Shown here one piece after another: positions 27,434-39,000 of a DNA stretch of 64,000 bases (positions within the stretch are counted from its first letter, which is position 1; the number at the start of each line of letters is the position of its first letter). The stretch comes from DASWNP01 sp036399175 (lineage in GTDB: Bacteria; Acidobacteriota; Blastocatellia; Pyrinomonadales; Pyrinomonadaceae), in NCBI GenBank assembly GCA_036399175.1, contig DASWNP010000043.1:16129-80128 (forward strand), written 5' to 3'. The position numbers were made by a program, and so were the translations under genes. Under the pieces are notes generated by a model, which saw nothing but the letters and a program-made list of their open reading frames with translations, did no database searches and was not told the origin of the DNA.

Positions 27434-30400
27434 ATGGAAATCATCACACGAAGCAGTTCGGGAATCGAAGCGCCCGGCAGTCCGGCCACGCTCGTCGAGT
27501 TGTTGAGGACGAAGGCCGACGAGCGTCGTCAGAAGCCTCTCTACACTTTCCTCAACGACGGCGAGAGCGACGAGACGACTCTCAGCTACGGGGAGTTTGA
27601 AGTGCGTGCGCGCGCCATCGGCGGGCGGCTTCAATCCTTGCGCGCCGAAGGAGCGCGCGTGCTGCTGCTGTTTCCTCCGGGGCTCGACTACATCGCGGGC
27701 TTTTTCGGCTGCCTCTACGCGGGCGCGGTCGCCGTCCCGGCCTACCCGCCGCGTCTCAACCAGAAGCTCGACCGGCTGCAATCCATCATCGCCGACGCGC
27801 AGGTGACTCTGATTCTGACGACCGAGACGGTGCGCGCCAAAGCGCAACCCCTCTTCTCCGAAGCGCCGGAGCTGAAGGAAGTGAAATGGCTGACGGTCGA
27901 TGAGACAGACCCGGAGTTTGCCTCCTACTGGCGCGAGCCGAACATCGACGAAGAGAGCATCGCTTTTCTTCAATACACTTCGGGCTCGACCTCGACGCCG
28001 AAAGGCGTGATGGTGACGCACGCCAACCTCCTGCACAACGAGGGGATGATTAAGGAAGCCTTCGGGCAGAGCGAAGATTCAATCATCGTCGGCTGGCTGC
28101 CGCTTTATCACGACATGGGTCTCATCGGAAACGTCCTGCAACCGCTCTATCTCGGCGCGCGTTGCATCCTCATGTCGCCGGTCGCTTTCCTGCAACGCCC
28201 TTTGCGTTGGCTCGACGCCATCTCGCGCTATCGTGCCACGACGAGCGGCGCTCCTAATTTCGCCTATGAATTGTGCGCACGCAGAATCAACGCCGAGCAG
28301 CGCGCCACGCTCGACCTGAGCAGTTGGAGCGTGGCCTACAACGGCGCGGAGCCGGTGCGCGCCGCGACGCAGGAAAAATTCGCGGAGACTTTCGCCTCGT
28401 GCGGTTTTCGCCCCGAGGCTTTTCAGCCCTGCTACGGGCTGGCCGAAGCGACGCTGCTCGTTTCGGGAAAGAGAGTTTCCGAGCGCCCGCTCGTCAAGAG
28501 CTTTCAGGCGCGCGCTCTTGAGCAGAACCTTCTGCGCGAAGCCGACGCGGAAGAGCGCAACAGTCGCGTGCTGGTGGGTAACGGCGCGGCGCTCGCCGAG
28601 CAGAAAATCATCATCGTCAATCCTGAGTCGCTGAACAGGTGCGCGCCGGACGAGGTTGGAGAGGTCTGGGTTTCTGGGCCGAGCGTTGCGCGCGGCTACT
28701 GGAATCGACCGGAGGAGACGGCGCAGACCTTCGGCGCTTACCTGGCCGCAACGGGCGAAGGGCCTTTCCTTCGCACGGGCGATTTGGGTTTCATCAACGA
28801 AGGCGAGCTATTCATCACCGGGCGGCTTAAAGATTTGGTCATCATCAGAGGACTCAATCATTACCCGCAGGACATCGAGCTGACGGCCGAGCAGAGTCAT
28901 CCAATGCTTCGTCCCGGCTGCGGCGCGGCCTTCTCGGTCGAGGTCGAGGGCGAGGAGCAGTTGGTTATCGTGCAGGAGGTCGAGCCGCGAAAGAAGCCTG
29001 ATACGGAAGAGGTCTTCGCGGCCATACGCGAAGCGGTCTCCGAGCAGCACGAAGCGCAGGTCTACGCCCTCGCCCTGATTGACGCGGGAACGATTCCGAA
29101 GACTTCGAGCGGAAAGATTCAGCGCCGGGCGTGTCGCGCGAAGTTTCTGGCGGGCGAGCTGAGCGTGATAGGCGAGTGGCGCGGCGCGAAGGGCGAGACG
29201 GAGCGCGAAGCGACGCGGGTTGACGAAGCCGTCGGATTTGAGAACACGGAGGATGTCGCCGCGTGGCTCGCGTCACTTCTGGCGTCGAAGCTCGGAATCG
29301 AAGCTGCGAGCATAGATGTACGGCAGTCGTTCAACCGCTACGGCCTCGACTCGCTCGCGGCGATAGAACTGGCTCACAGCGTCGAAGCGCGCCTCGGCGT
29401 CGATGTTTCGGTCATCAGCTTTCTCGAAAGCTCAAGTATCGCTCAGCTCGCCTCGGAAATCGCGCGGCAGTTGTGCGACATCGACGCGCAGCCGCTCGCA
29501 AAGATAAAGAGCGACGAGCGCGAGGCGACCGCAGACCAGTCGCTCTCTTACGGGCAGAGGGCTCTGTGGTTTCTGCACCAGTTAGAGCCGGCGAGCGCCG
29601 CCTACAATATCGCCAGCGCCGTTCGCATCCTTTCGCCTCTCGACGTGCGCGCGCTGCGCGCGTCTTTGCAAACTCTGGTTGACCGCCACGCGTCGCTTCG
29701 GACGACCTTCGAGGCTAGGCAGGGCGAGCCCGTCCGTCGCGTGCACGAGCTGATGGAAGTCTCGTTTCAGGCAGAGGATGCGGCACAGTGGAGCGAGGCC
29801 GAGCTGAGTGGGCGTCTGGTCGAAGAGGCTAATCGTCCGTTTGATTTGGAGCAGGGGCCTCTGCTGCGCGTGAGTCTGTTCCGAAGGTCGGAGCAGGAGA
29901 GCGTTCTGCTTCTGGCGATGCATCACATCATCACCGATTTCTGGTCGCTCGTGGTGCTAGCCGAAGAGCTTGGAGTTCTTTACCGCGCCGCGACGCAGCA
30001 GACGCAGCCCGTTCTTCCGCCCGCAGGCCAGCCCTACTCGGAATATGCGCGCGGGCAGTTGCAGATACTCGAAGGGGCGGAGGGCGAGCGACTCTGGAAT
30101 TTCTGGAAGGAGCGTCTTTCGGGCGAGCTTCCGGCGCTCAACCTTCCCACCGACCGGCAGAGACCCTCTACGCAAACTTTTCGCGGCGCATCGCTCCCCT
30201 TCAAGCTCGACGCCGCACTCACCGCCAGGCTTCGGGAGTTGGGGCGCGCCAACGACGCCACGCTCTACGTCACACTGCTCGCCGCCTTCGAGCTTCTGCT
30301 TCATCGCTACACAGGGCAGCAGCGGTTCACCGTGGGCTCGCCGACGGCGGGCAGAAACTCCGCCGACTGGTCTTCGACAGTCGGCTACTTCGTCAACCCC

Positions 30401-33400
30401 GTCGTCCTGCGCGCCGACCTCGAAGGCAATCCGCCCTTTCAGACCTTCCTGCGACGCGTCAGGCAGGAAGCGCTCTCGGCCTTCGCGCATCAGGATTACC
30501 CGTTTCCTCTGCTCGTCAAGCGTTTGCAGCCCGAAAGAGAGCTGAGCCGCTCGCCGCTCTTTCAAGTCATGTTCATCTTGCAGAAGCCGCACCTGCTGAG
30601 CGACGAAGGGCTGGCCTCTTTCGTGCTCGGCGAATCGGGCGCGCGGCTCGAACTCGGTGGGCTCTCGCTGGAATCAATCGCGCTAGAGCAGCGCGTCGCA
30701 CAGTTTGAGCTGACTCTGACGATGGCGCAGGTAGGTGACGAGTTGGCCGCCTCCTTCGTCTACAACGCAGACCTCTTCGACGCTTCGACCATCAAACGCT
30801 TCATCAGACATTTCGAGCAACTGCTCTCCGGCATCGCCGCCAGTCCCGAAAGTCGAATCTCAGAACTGCCTCTGCTGACAGCCGAAGAGCAACATCAACT
30901 GCTCGTCGAATGGAACGACACCGGGCGTCCATATTCGACGGAATGCATGCATCAGCTCTTTGAGGCTCAGGTTGAGCGCACTCCGGCAGAGGTTGCTTTA
31001 GTCACACCGGAGGAACGTCTTACATATTCAGAACTGAACGCCCGCGCTAATCGTCTCGCACATCATCTGCGCTCGCTCGGCGTCGCTGCCGAATCGCTCG
31101 TCGGCGTCCTCTCCGAGCGCAACGCCGACATGGTTGTCGCGCTGCTGGCGGTCTTGAAAGCGGGCGGCGCATACGTCCCGCTCGACCCACTCTATCCGCA
31201 GGAGCGCGTCCGCTTCATGCTCGAAGACGCGGGCGTCAAAGTGCTGCTCACGCAAGAGCACCTGTCGCGCAACCTGCCGCCGCACAATGCTCACGTCCTC
31301 CGGCTGGATACCGAGCGTGAAGCTTTCGCACATTATCCCGAGACAAACCCCGCTGCCCGCGTTATCCCCGAGAATCTGGCCTACGTCATCTACACGTCGG
31401 GCTCGACAGGCAGACCCAAAGGCGTCGCCATCCAACACACAAGCGCCTCTGTCCTCATCCACTGGGCTCATGAGACTTTCTCTCATCAACACTTCTCCGG
31501 CACTTTGGCTTCTACCTCCATCTGCTTCGACCTCTCCATCTTCGAGCTGTTCGTTCCCTTGAGCATCGGAGGCACAGTCATTCTCTCGCAGAACGCGCTG
31601 CAACTGCCTCTGCTCGAAGCGGCTTCTGCGGTGACGTTAGTGAACACGGTACCGTCGGCGATGAACGAGTTGGTGCGGAGTCGAGACCTGCCTTCGTCGG
31701 TGAGAGTAGTGAATCTGGCGGGAGAGCCGTTGCCGAACAGTTTGGCGCAGCAAATCTATCAGGAGAGTGCGGTTGCAGAAGTTTGGAATCTGTACGGGCC
31801 GTCGGAGGATACGACTTATTCGACCGGGGCTTTGGTAGTGCGCGGCGCACGAGGCGTGACGCCGATTGGCAGGCCGTTAGCGAACACGCAAGCCTACGTG
31901 CTCGATGCTCAGGGCGGGCTGGTGCCGGCAGGCGTAGCAGGAGAGTTGTATTTGGGAGGCGACGGGTTGGCGAGGTGTTATTTGGAGAGAGCGGAGTTGA
32001 CGGCAGAGAAGTTTGTGCCTGATGCCTATTCAGGACGCAAGGGGGCGAGGCTCTACCGGACAGGGGATTTGGTACGGCGTAAAGCAGATGGAGAGTTGGA
32101 GTATCTGGGGCGGATAGACCATCAGGTGAAGGTGCGGGGATTCAGGATAGAGTTGGGAGAGATAGAAGCGGCGTTGCGCGAGCAGGCAGGAGTGAGAGAT
32201 GCGGTCGTCATGGTGAGAGAGGACGTGCGAGGCGACCAACGGATAGTCGCTTATCTGGTGAGCGAAGTGAGCGAGGCCGACGGGGCGGGAGAAGCGAGAA
32301 GGCTTGGAGAGATTAAGGAGCGCCTGAGTCAGAGGCTGCCGCACTACATGATGCCGCAGGCTTACGTCTGGTTAGAAGAATTGCCTTTGACGCCGAACGG
32401 GAAGATAGACCGCAAACGCCTGCCCGCGCCGGCGAGCGAACGGGCGGACGAAGAGTTTGCTGCGCCGCGCAATCAGATAGAAGAGATACTGAGCGGTATC
32501 TGGGAGTCGGTGCTCGGCGCGGAGCGCGTCGGGATTCACGACAATTTCTTCGACCTCGGCGGTCACAGCTTGCTGGCGACGCAGATTACCTCGCGTATTC
32601 AGGAAGCCTTCCAGGTGAAGCTGCCGCTTCGCAGGCTGTTCGAGACGCCGACCGTCGCCGGACTCGCCGCGCACGTCGCCGACGCTTTGAAAGAGAAGTC
32701 TGACACGCCCGCGCCGCCCATCAAGCGCGTCTCGCGCAGAGCCGCGCTGCCGCTTTCGTTCGCGCAGCAGCGCCTCTGGTTTCTGCAACAGTGGGAACAA
32801 GCCAGCGCTGCCTACAACGTGCCCGCCGCCGTGCGCCTGTTGGGACGCCTCGACGTGGCTGCGCTCGAACGCAGCATCGAAGCGATACTCAATCGCCACG
32901 AGGCGCTACGCACGACTTTCAAAGACGTTGACGGTCAGCCCGTGCAGGTCGTCGGGCTACAACGCGAATGGAGCATGCCGAAAGTTGACCTCTCCGCGTT
33001 GCCGGAGTCGGCGCGCGAAGCCGAGGCGATGCGGCTCGCTGCCGAAGAGGCGCAACGTCTCTTCAATCTCTCGGAAGGCCCTCTGCTGCGAGCCAGCCTG
33101 CTGCGTCTGTCGGATGAAGAGCACGTGCTTTTACTCACCATGCACCACATCGTCTCGGACGGCTGGTCGATAGGCATCCTGATTCGTGAGTTGACAGCGT
33201 TCTATGAAGGTTTCTCGACGGGTCAGTCGCCGACGCTCCCGACGCTTCCGATTCAATACGCGGATTTCGCCTACTGGCAGCGCCAGTGGCTGACGAGCGA
33301 AGCGCTCAAAGAACAGCTCGCTTACTGGAGGCGTCAACTCGCCGACAGCGCGCCCGTGCTTGAGCTGCCGACTGACCGACCGCACCCCGCCGCCCAGACT

Positions 33401-36043
33401 TTTCACGGAGCTACAGAATCCTTCCATCTCTCGCCCGGCTTGAGCGATTCGCTCAGGGCGCTCAGCCGACGGCAGGGCACGACGCTTTTTATGACGCTGC
33501 TCGCGGCCTTTCAAACCCTTCTTTCGCGCTACACGCATCAGGAAGACATTTTGGTTGGCACGCCCGTCGCCGGTCGCACGCGCCTTGAGATAGAAGACCT
33601 GATAGGCTTCTTCGTCAACACGCTCGTTCTACGGACAGACCTCTCGGGCAATCCGACCTTCGCCGAGCTTCTCAACCGCGTGCGCGAAGTCTCGCTCGAA
33701 GCCTATCTCAATCAGGACGTGCCCTTCGAGCTGTTGGTTCAGCAAGTGCAGCCCGAACGCAGCCTCAGCCACTCGCCGCTCTTTCAGGTGATGTTCATCA
33801 TGCAGAACACGCCCCGGCTTGAGCTGGCTCTTCCGGGATTGAACGTCAGAACGCTTGAGGTCGAAAGCGAGATTGCGAAATTCGATTTAACGCTCGCCGT
33901 CAAAGAGGTAGGCGACGAGCTGGTCGGCTCATTCGAGTACAACACAGACCTCTTCGACGCTTCGACCATCAAACGCTTCATCAGGCATTTCGAGCAACTG
34001 CTCTCAGGCATCGCCGACAATCCCGAAAGCCGCATCTCAGAACTGCCTCTGCTGACAGCCGAAGAGCAACATCAACTGCTGGTCGAATGGAACGACACCG
34101 GGCGTCCATATTCGACGGAATGCATGCATCAGCTCTTTGAGGCTCAGGTCGAGCGCACTCCGGCAGAGGTTGCTTTAGTCACACCGGAGGAACGTCTTAC
34201 ATATTCAGAGCTGAACGCGCGCGCCAATCGTCTCGCCTGGCATCTGCGCTCGCTCGGCATCAGGCCGGAAAAGCGCGTCGGCATTCTTCTGGAGAGAAGC
34301 GCACAGATGGTCGCCGCCCTTCTGGCTGTGCTCAAGGCGGGCGGCTGCTACGTGCCTTTAGACCCGGCCTATCCGCAGGAGCGTCTCTCTTTTATGATGC
34401 GCGACGCCGAAGCTTCCGTCCTCATTACCGAAGAGAAGCTGGCTGGCCTGCTGGAGCACGATGTCGAGCACGTGCTTTTCATCGATAAGGATTCTTCCGC
34501 TCTTGAACAATACTCGACCGGGAATCTTTCAGATGTGCGCGTCGATACTCACAACCTCGCATACCTTATCTACACGTCGGGCTCGACAGGCAGACCCAAA
34601 GGCGTCGCCATCCAACACACAAGCGCCTGCGTCCTCATCCACTGGGCTCATGAGACTTTCTCCCCAGAACACTTCTCCGGCACTTTGGCTTCTACCTCCA
34701 TCTGCTTCGACCTCTCCATCTTCGAGCTGTTCGTTCCCTTAAGCATCGGCGGCACAGTCATTCTCTCGCAGAACGCGCTGCAACTGCCTCTGCTCGAAGC
34801 GGCTTCTGCGGTGACGTTGGTGAACACGGTTCCGTCGGCGATGAACGAGTTAGTTCGGAGTCGAGACCTGCCCGCGTCGGTGCGGGTAGTGAATCTGGCG
34901 GGAGAGCCGTTGCCGAACAGTCTGGCGCAGCAAATCTATCAGGAGAGTGCGGTTGCAGAAGTTTGGAATCTGTACGGCCCGTCGGAGGATACGACTTATT
35001 CGACCGGCGCGCTCATCGTGCGAGGCGCTGCTAATGCACCTCCAATCGGCAGGCCGGTGGCGAACACGCAAGCCTACGTGCTGGACAGAGAAGGCGGATT
35101 AGTGCCGGTGGGAGTGTCGGGAGAGTTGTACTTGGGAGGCGACGGCTTAGCCAGATGCTATCTGGAGAGAGCAGAGCTGACGGCTGAGAAGTTTGTGCCT
35201 GATGTATTTTCCGGTCGGGCGGGAGCGAGGCTCTACCGGACAGGCGACCTTGTGCGCTACCGGGGCGGCGGGACGCTGGAATACTTGGGAAGAATCGACC
35301 ATCAGGTGAAGGTGCGTGGATTCAGAATAGAGTTGGGAGAGATAGAGGCCGCGTTGCGCGAGCAGGCAGGAGTGAGAGATTCGGTCGTCCTGGTGAGAGA
35401 AGAGCTGGGAGGAGAGAAGAAGATAGTCGCTTACGTGGTGAGCGAAGAAGGGGAAGAAGGAGGAGGGAGCCGTGTCGCAGAGTTGAGGGAAGGGCTGAGC
35501 CGGAGGCTGCCGCAGTACATGATGCCGCAGGCGTATGTGTGGCTGGCGGAGCTGCCTTTGACGCCGAACGGGAAGATTGACCGCAAACGCCTGCCCGCGC
35601 CTGAAGTGGAGCGGAGCGAGCAGGTGAAGGGCGAGTATGTCGAGCCGCGCACGGAGGTCGAGAGAATAATAGCGAGGATTTGGAGCGAGGTGCTGGGAGT
35701 GGAGCGCGTCGGGATTCACGACAACTTCTTCGACCTCGGCGGCCACAGCTTGCTGGCGACGCAGGCGCTCTCGCACATCAAGCGAGCCTTGCAGGTTGAA
35801 GTGTCGCTGCGAACGTTGTTTGAGACGCCGACCATCGCCGCGCTCGCCGCGATGATTGAAGAGAACGCGGCGCGCGCCAAGCCCGCCGCCGGAGGTGATG
35901 CACCCGCGCTGTCGATGATGAGCAGGAAAGAGAGAAAGATGAGCCTCCTGCGGTCGAAACTTAAACAACTCCCCGAGCACGAGGCGAAGAGACTTCTCGA
36001 AGAGAGAAAGCACGCGCTCAATAGTGAGAGGAACAATGCGTAA
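27434..36043 (+). CDS. NRPS loading protein: FAAL-ACP-C-A(Ala)-PCP-C-A(Ala)-PCP
   Basis: 2869 residues. Residues ~15-580 are a fatty acyl-AMP ligase (LLLFPPGLDYIAGFFGCL, YTSGSTSTPKGVMVTH near 181, LYHDMGLIGN). An ACP follows with its serine in YGLDSLAAIEL (~640). Module 1: C (~700-1150, HHIITDFWSL, the form usual after FAAL-ACP), A (~1170-1660), PCP serine ~1712. Module 2: C (~1770-2212, HHIVSDGWS), A (~2226-2720), PCP serine ~2772. Both A domains give the same hand-read pocket D-L-F-N-N-A-L-T-Y, which I recall as an alanine code. So the protein loads a fatty acid and adds two Ala residues; no epimerase or methyltransferase is present. The ribosome site before ATG 27434 is weak. The stop overlaps the next gene by 8 bases. 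Large parts of the two A domains are near-identical DNA. Confidence 0.95.
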   Translation: MEIITRSSSGIEAPGSPATLVELLRTKADERRQKPLYTFLNDGESDETTLSYGEFEVRARAIGGRLQSLRAEGARVLLLFPPGLDYIAGFFGCLYAGAVAVPAYPPRLNQKLDRLQSIIADAQVTLILTTETVRAKAQPLFSEAPELKEVKWLTVDETDPEFASYWREPNIDEESIAFLQYTSGSTSTPKGVMVTHANLLHNEGMIKEAFGQSEDSIIVGWLPLYHDMGLIGNVLQPLYLGARCILMSPVAFLQRPLRWLDAISRYRATTSGAPNFAYELCARRINAEQRATLDLSSWSVAYNGAEPVRAATQEKFAETFASCGFRPEAFQPCYGLAEATLLVSGKRVSERPLVKSFQARALEQNLLREADAEERNSRVLVGNGAALAEQKIIIVNPESLNRCAPDEVGEVWVSGPSVARGYWNRPEETAQTFGAYLAATGEGPFLRTGDLGFINEGELFITGRLKDLVIIRGLNHYPQDIELTAEQSHPMLRPGCGAAFSVEVEGEEQLVIVQEVEPRKKPDTEEVFAAIREAVSEQHEAQVYALALIDAGTIPKTSSGKIQRRACRAKFLAGELSVIGEWRGAKGETEREATRVDEAVGFENTEDVAAWLASLLASKLGIEAASIDVRQSFNRYGLDSLAAIELAHSVEARLGVDVSVISFLESSSIAQLASEIARQLCDIDAQPLAKIKSDEREATADQSLSYGQRALWFLHQLEPASAAYNIASAVRILSPLDVRALRASLQTLVDRHASLRTTFEARQGEPVRRVHELMEVSFQAEDAAQWSEAELSGRLVEEANRPFDLEQGPLLRVSLFRRSEQESVLLLAMHHIITDFWSLVVLAEELGVLYRAATQQTQPVLPPAGQPYSEYARGQLQILEGAEGERLWNFWKERLSGELPALNLPTDRQRPSTQTFRGASLPFKLDAALTARLRELGRANDATLYVTLLAAFELLLHRYTGQQRFTVGSPTAGRNSADWSSTVGYFVNPVVLRADLEGNPPFQTFLRRVRQEALSAFAHQDYPFPLLVKRLQPERELSRSPLFQVMFILQKPHLLSDEGLASFVLGESGARLELGGLSLESIALEQRVAQFELTLTMAQVGDELAASFVYNADLFDASTIKRFIRHFEQLLSGIAASPESRISELPLLTAEEQHQLLVEWNDTGRPYSTECMHQLFEAQVERTPAEVALVTPEERLTYSELNARANRLAHHLRSLGVAAESLVGVLSERNADMVVALLAVLKAGGAYVPLDPLYPQERVRFMLEDAGVKVLLTQEHLSRNLPPHNAHVLRLDTEREAFAHYPETNPAARVIPENLAYVIYTSGSTGRPKGVAIQHTSASVLIHWAHETFSHQHFSGTLASTSICFDLSIFELFVPLSIGGTVILSQNALQLPLLEAASAVTLVNTVPSAMNELVRSRDLPSSVRVVNLAGEPLPNSLAQQIYQESAVAEVWNLYGPSEDTTYSTGALVVRGARGVTPIGRPLANTQAYVLDAQGGLVPAGVAGELYLGGDGLARCYLERAELTAEKFVPDAYSGRKGARLYRTGDLVRRKADGELEYLGRIDHQVKVRGFRIELGEIEAALREQAGVRDAVVMVREDVRGDQRIVAYLVSEVSEADGAGEARRLGEIKERLSQRLPHYMMPQAYVWLEELPLTPNGKIDRKRLPAPASERADEEFAAPRNQIEEILSGIWESVLGAERVGIHDNFFDLGGHSLLATQITSRIQEAFQVKLPLRRLFETPTVAGLAAHVADALKEKSDTPAPPIKRVSRRAALPLSFAQQRLWFLQQWEQASAAYNVPAAVRLLGRLDVAALERSIEAILNRHEALRTTFKDVDGQPVQVVGLQREWSMPKVDLSALPESAREAEAMRLAAEEAQRLFNLSEGPLLRASLLRLSDEEHVLLLTMHHIVSDGWSIGILIRELTAFYEGFSTGQSPTLPTLPIQYADFAYWQRQWLTSEALKEQLAYWRRQLADSAPVLELPTDRPHPAAQTFHGATESFHLSPGLSDSLRALSRRQGTTLFMTLLAAFQTLLSRYTHQEDILVGTPVAGRTRLEIEDLIGFFVNTLVLRTDLSGNPTFAELLNRVREVSLEAYLNQDVPFELLVQQVQPERSLSHSPLFQVMFIMQNTPRLELALPGLNVRTLEVESEIAKFDLTLAVKEVGDELVGSFEYNTDLFDASTIKRFIRHFEQLLSGIADNPESRISELPLLTAEEQHQLLVEWNDTGRPYSTECMHQLFEAQVERTPAEVALVTPEERLTYSELNARANRLAWHLRSLGIRPEKRVGILLERSAQMVAALLAVLKAGGCYVPLDPAYPQERLSFMMRDAEASVLITEEKLAGLLEHDVEHVLFIDKDSSALEQYSTGNLSDVRVDTHNLAYLIYTSGSTGRPKGVAIQHTSACVLIHWAHETFSPEHFSGTLASTSICFDLSIFELFVPLSIGGTVILSQNALQLPLLEAASAVTLVNTVPSAMNELVRSRDLPASVRVVNLAGEPLPNSLAQQIYQESAVAEVWNLYGPSEDTTYSTGALIVRGAANAPPIGRPVANTQAYVLDREGGLVPVGVSGELYLGGDGLARCYLERAELTAEKFVPDVFSGRAGARLYRTGDLVRYRGGGTLEYLGRIDHQVKVRGFRIELGEIEAALREQAGVRDSVVLVREELGGEKKIVAYVVSEEGEEGGGSRVAELREGLSRRLPQYMMPQAYVWLAELPLTPNGKIDRKRLPAPEVERSEQVKGEYVEPRTEVERIIARIWSEVLGVERVGIHDNFFDLGGHSLLATQALSHIKRALQVEVSLRTLFETPTIAALAAMIEENAARAKPAAGGDAPALSMMSRKERKMSLLRSKLKQLPEHEAKRLLEERKHALNSERNNA
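30762..31082 (+). repeat. Module-1 copy of duplicated C/A boundary block
   Basis: Near-identical at the DNA level to 33939-34259 (offset 3177). It spans the end of the C domain and the A1-A2 region, for example the shared CATATTCGACGGAATGCATG. Confidence 0.85.
31391..31838 (+). repeat. Module-1 copy of duplicated A-domain core (A3-A5)
   Basis: Near-identical to 34571-35018 (offset 3180). It covers the substrate pocket including the FDLSIFELF and NLYGPSEDTTYS segments. Similarity then decays downstream. Third-position GC is lower than in neighbouring domains. Confidence 0.88.
33939..34259 (+). repeat. Module-2 copy of duplicated C/A boundary block
   Basis: Partner of 30762-31082. Confidence 0.85.
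34571..35018 (+). repeat. Module-2 copy of duplicated A-domain core (A3-A5)
   Basis: Partner of 31391-31838. The stretch between the two blocks (34260-34570) differs clearly from module 1, so the identity is patchy, as expected for gene conversion. Confidence 0.88.
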
Positions 36044-39000
36044 CATCGATATCGACGCCGCCGAGCTGTCCGCAGAGAAGCGTGAGCTTCTGGAAATGTT
36101 GGCCGAAGAAGAGAGCGGCGGAGCGGACTCTTTCCCGCTCTCGTTCGCGCAACAGCGACTCTGGTTCCTCAGTCGTCTCGAACCCGATTCGCCCTTCTAC
36201 AACATTGCGACGGCAGTTCGCCTCAAAGGGCAGCTCAACGTCTCGGCTCTCGAAGCGGCGCTCAACGAGATTGTCCGCCGGCACGAATCGCTGCGGACAA
36301 TCTTTGCGATGGAGGGCGACGAGCCGGTGCAGGTCGTCCTGCCGTCGCTGGCGCTCGCCGTGCCTGTTGACGACCTGAAGGGGCTCGCGGCTGGAGCGCA
36401 GATTGAAGCCGAGGTGAAGCGTCGCTACGAAGAAGAAGCACAGCGTCCTTTCGATTTGTCTGCGGGGCCGCTCTTGCGCGTCAGGCTGCTGCGCCTGAGC
36501 GAGAGCGAGCACGTCGCGGTTCTCGTGCTGCATCACATCATCTCGGACGGCTGGTCGATGGGCGTGCTCGTGCGCGAGGTGGCCGCGCTCTACGCGGCTT
36601 TCGCAGGCGGCCAACAGTCGCCGCTCGAAGAGCTTCCGATTCAGTACGCAGATTTCGCCGTCTGGCAACGCGAGTGGATGACGGGTGAGGTGCTGGAGCA
36701 ACAGGTCGGCTACTGGAAGACGCAACTGGCCGGGGCTAACACCGCTCTGGAATTGCCGACCGACCATCAGCGACCGGCGCGGCAGAGCGCACGCGGCGCG
36801 GAGCTTCTGTTCACGCTTCCGTCTGAGTTGACCGCCGCGCTCAAGTCGCTCGGCGGCGACGAAGGCGCGACGATGTTTATGACGCTCGTCGCGGCCTTTC
36901 AGGTCTTGCTCAATCGCTACACGAATCAGGGCGACCTGCTCGTCGGCACTCCGATTGCGAATCGCAATCAGCCCGAGATTGAAGGGCTCATCGGTTTCTT
37001 CGTCAATACGCTCGTGCTGCGCGCGGACTTGTCGGACGACCCGACGTTTCGCCAACTACTCGCGCGCGTGCGCGAAACTACTCTCGACGCCTACGCGCAT
37101 CAAGACCTGCCCTTCGAGAAACTGGTCGAAGAGTTGCAGCCCGAACGCAGCCTGAGCCGCAACCCGCTCTTTCAAGTGATGTTCGCTTTGCAGAACGCGC
37201 CCGTCGGCGCGCTCAAGCTGCCCGGCCTCACGCTCAACCTCGAAGAGTTCGACAGCGGCTTCACACGCTTCGACCTTGAGCTGCACATGCGCGAACAGGG
37301 CGACGAGCTGCGCGGCACGCTCATCTACAGCACAGACCTCTTTGAAGAGACGACCATGCATCGCTTCGTCGGCCACTTCCGAACGCTGCTGGAAGGCATC
37401 GTCAATCACCCCGAAGAGCGCGTTTCGATGCTGCCTCTGCTCGGCGAAATGGAAGCCGAGCAGATAGTCGAGGAATGGAACGGCGAAACGGTCGATTTCT
37501 CGCGCGACCTTTGCATCCACCAACTGTTCGAGCGGCAGGCGGAAGCGACGCCGGATAACGTTTCCGTCGAGTTCACAGGCCAGCAGTTGAGCTACAGGGA
37601 GTTGAACCGGAGAGCCAATCAGCTCGCGCATTATCTCGTCAGGCGCGGCGTCGGGGCAGACGTACCCGTCGGCATCATGATGGAGCGCTCCGTCGAGATG
37701 GCAGTCGCCGTGCTCGGCGTCTTGAAGGCGGGAGGTTGTTACCTGCCGCTCGACCCGGCCTACCCGCAGGAGCGCCTCTCCGTGATGCTCGAAGACTCGC
37801 GCGCTCCAGTGCTTCTGACTCAGCCCGATTGCCCGAACAGTTTATCGACCGGCTATGCCGGGGAGGTCGTTTATCTGGACGCTCGTTGGGAAGCCCTTTC
37901 ATCGGAAAGCGACGAGAACCCGCGCACGAAGGCGACGCCTCAGAGCCTCGCTTATTTGATTTACACGTCGGGCTCGACAGGCCGCCCGAAAGGTGTGGCG
38001 ATGCCGCACAGGCCGCTCGTCAATCTCATCGAGTGGCAGATTGCGCGCTCGGGCAAGAGCCGCGCCCCGCGCACGCTTCAGTTTACTTCGCTCAGCTTCG
38101 ATGTCTCTTTTCAGGAGATATTCTCGACGTGGCTTTGCGGCGCGACGCTCGTCCTCGTGAGCGAAGAGGTGAGGCGCGATTCGAGAGAATTGCTGCGCGT
38201 CCTCTCGGAGCAGCGCATCGAAAGATTGTTCCAGCCCTTCATCGCGCTGCAATACCTCGCCGAGATGTCGGAGGAAGAAGGCATCGTCGCTTCGAGCCTG
38301 CGCGAAGTGATAACGGCGGGCGAGCAGTTGAAAGTGACGCGGCACGTCCGCAGCTTCTTCACAAAGCTTGCGGGCTGCACGCTCGATAACCAGTACGGGC
38401 CGACCGAGACGCACGTCGTCAGCGCGTACATGCTCGAAGGCGCGGCGACGGATTGGCCGGAGCTGCCGCCGATAGGTCGTCCCGTGCCGAACGTGCAGCT
38501 CTACGTGCTCGACGAGCGAATGCAGGTTGTTCCCGTCGGCGTGCCGGGCGAGTTGTACGTCGGCGGCGAAGCCCTCGCGCGCGGTTATCTGCGACGCGCC
38601 GAGGCCACGTCTGAAAAGTTTATCCCGCATCCGTTCAAGGCCGACGGCGAAGCGCGTCTGTATCGAACCGGCGACATCGTGCGCTACCTGCCCGACGGCC
38701 AGATAGAGTTCCTCGGCAGACGCGACCATCAGGTGAAGATTCGCGGCTACCGCATCGAGATTGCGGAGGTGGAAGCAGCGATTAGCCAGCACGAGCGAGT
38801 GCGTGAAGCGTTGGTGGTGGCGCGCGAAGGCGCGGCGGGAGAGAAGCGTCTGGTGGCCTACGTCCTGCCGAGCGGTGAGGCGACGAGCGGCGAGCTGCGC
38901 GATTATCTCAAGGCGAAGCTGCCGGAGTACATGATTCCTTCCGCGTTCGTCATGGTCGATGCGTGGCCTCTAACGCCGAGCGGGAAGGTTGACAGAAAGG

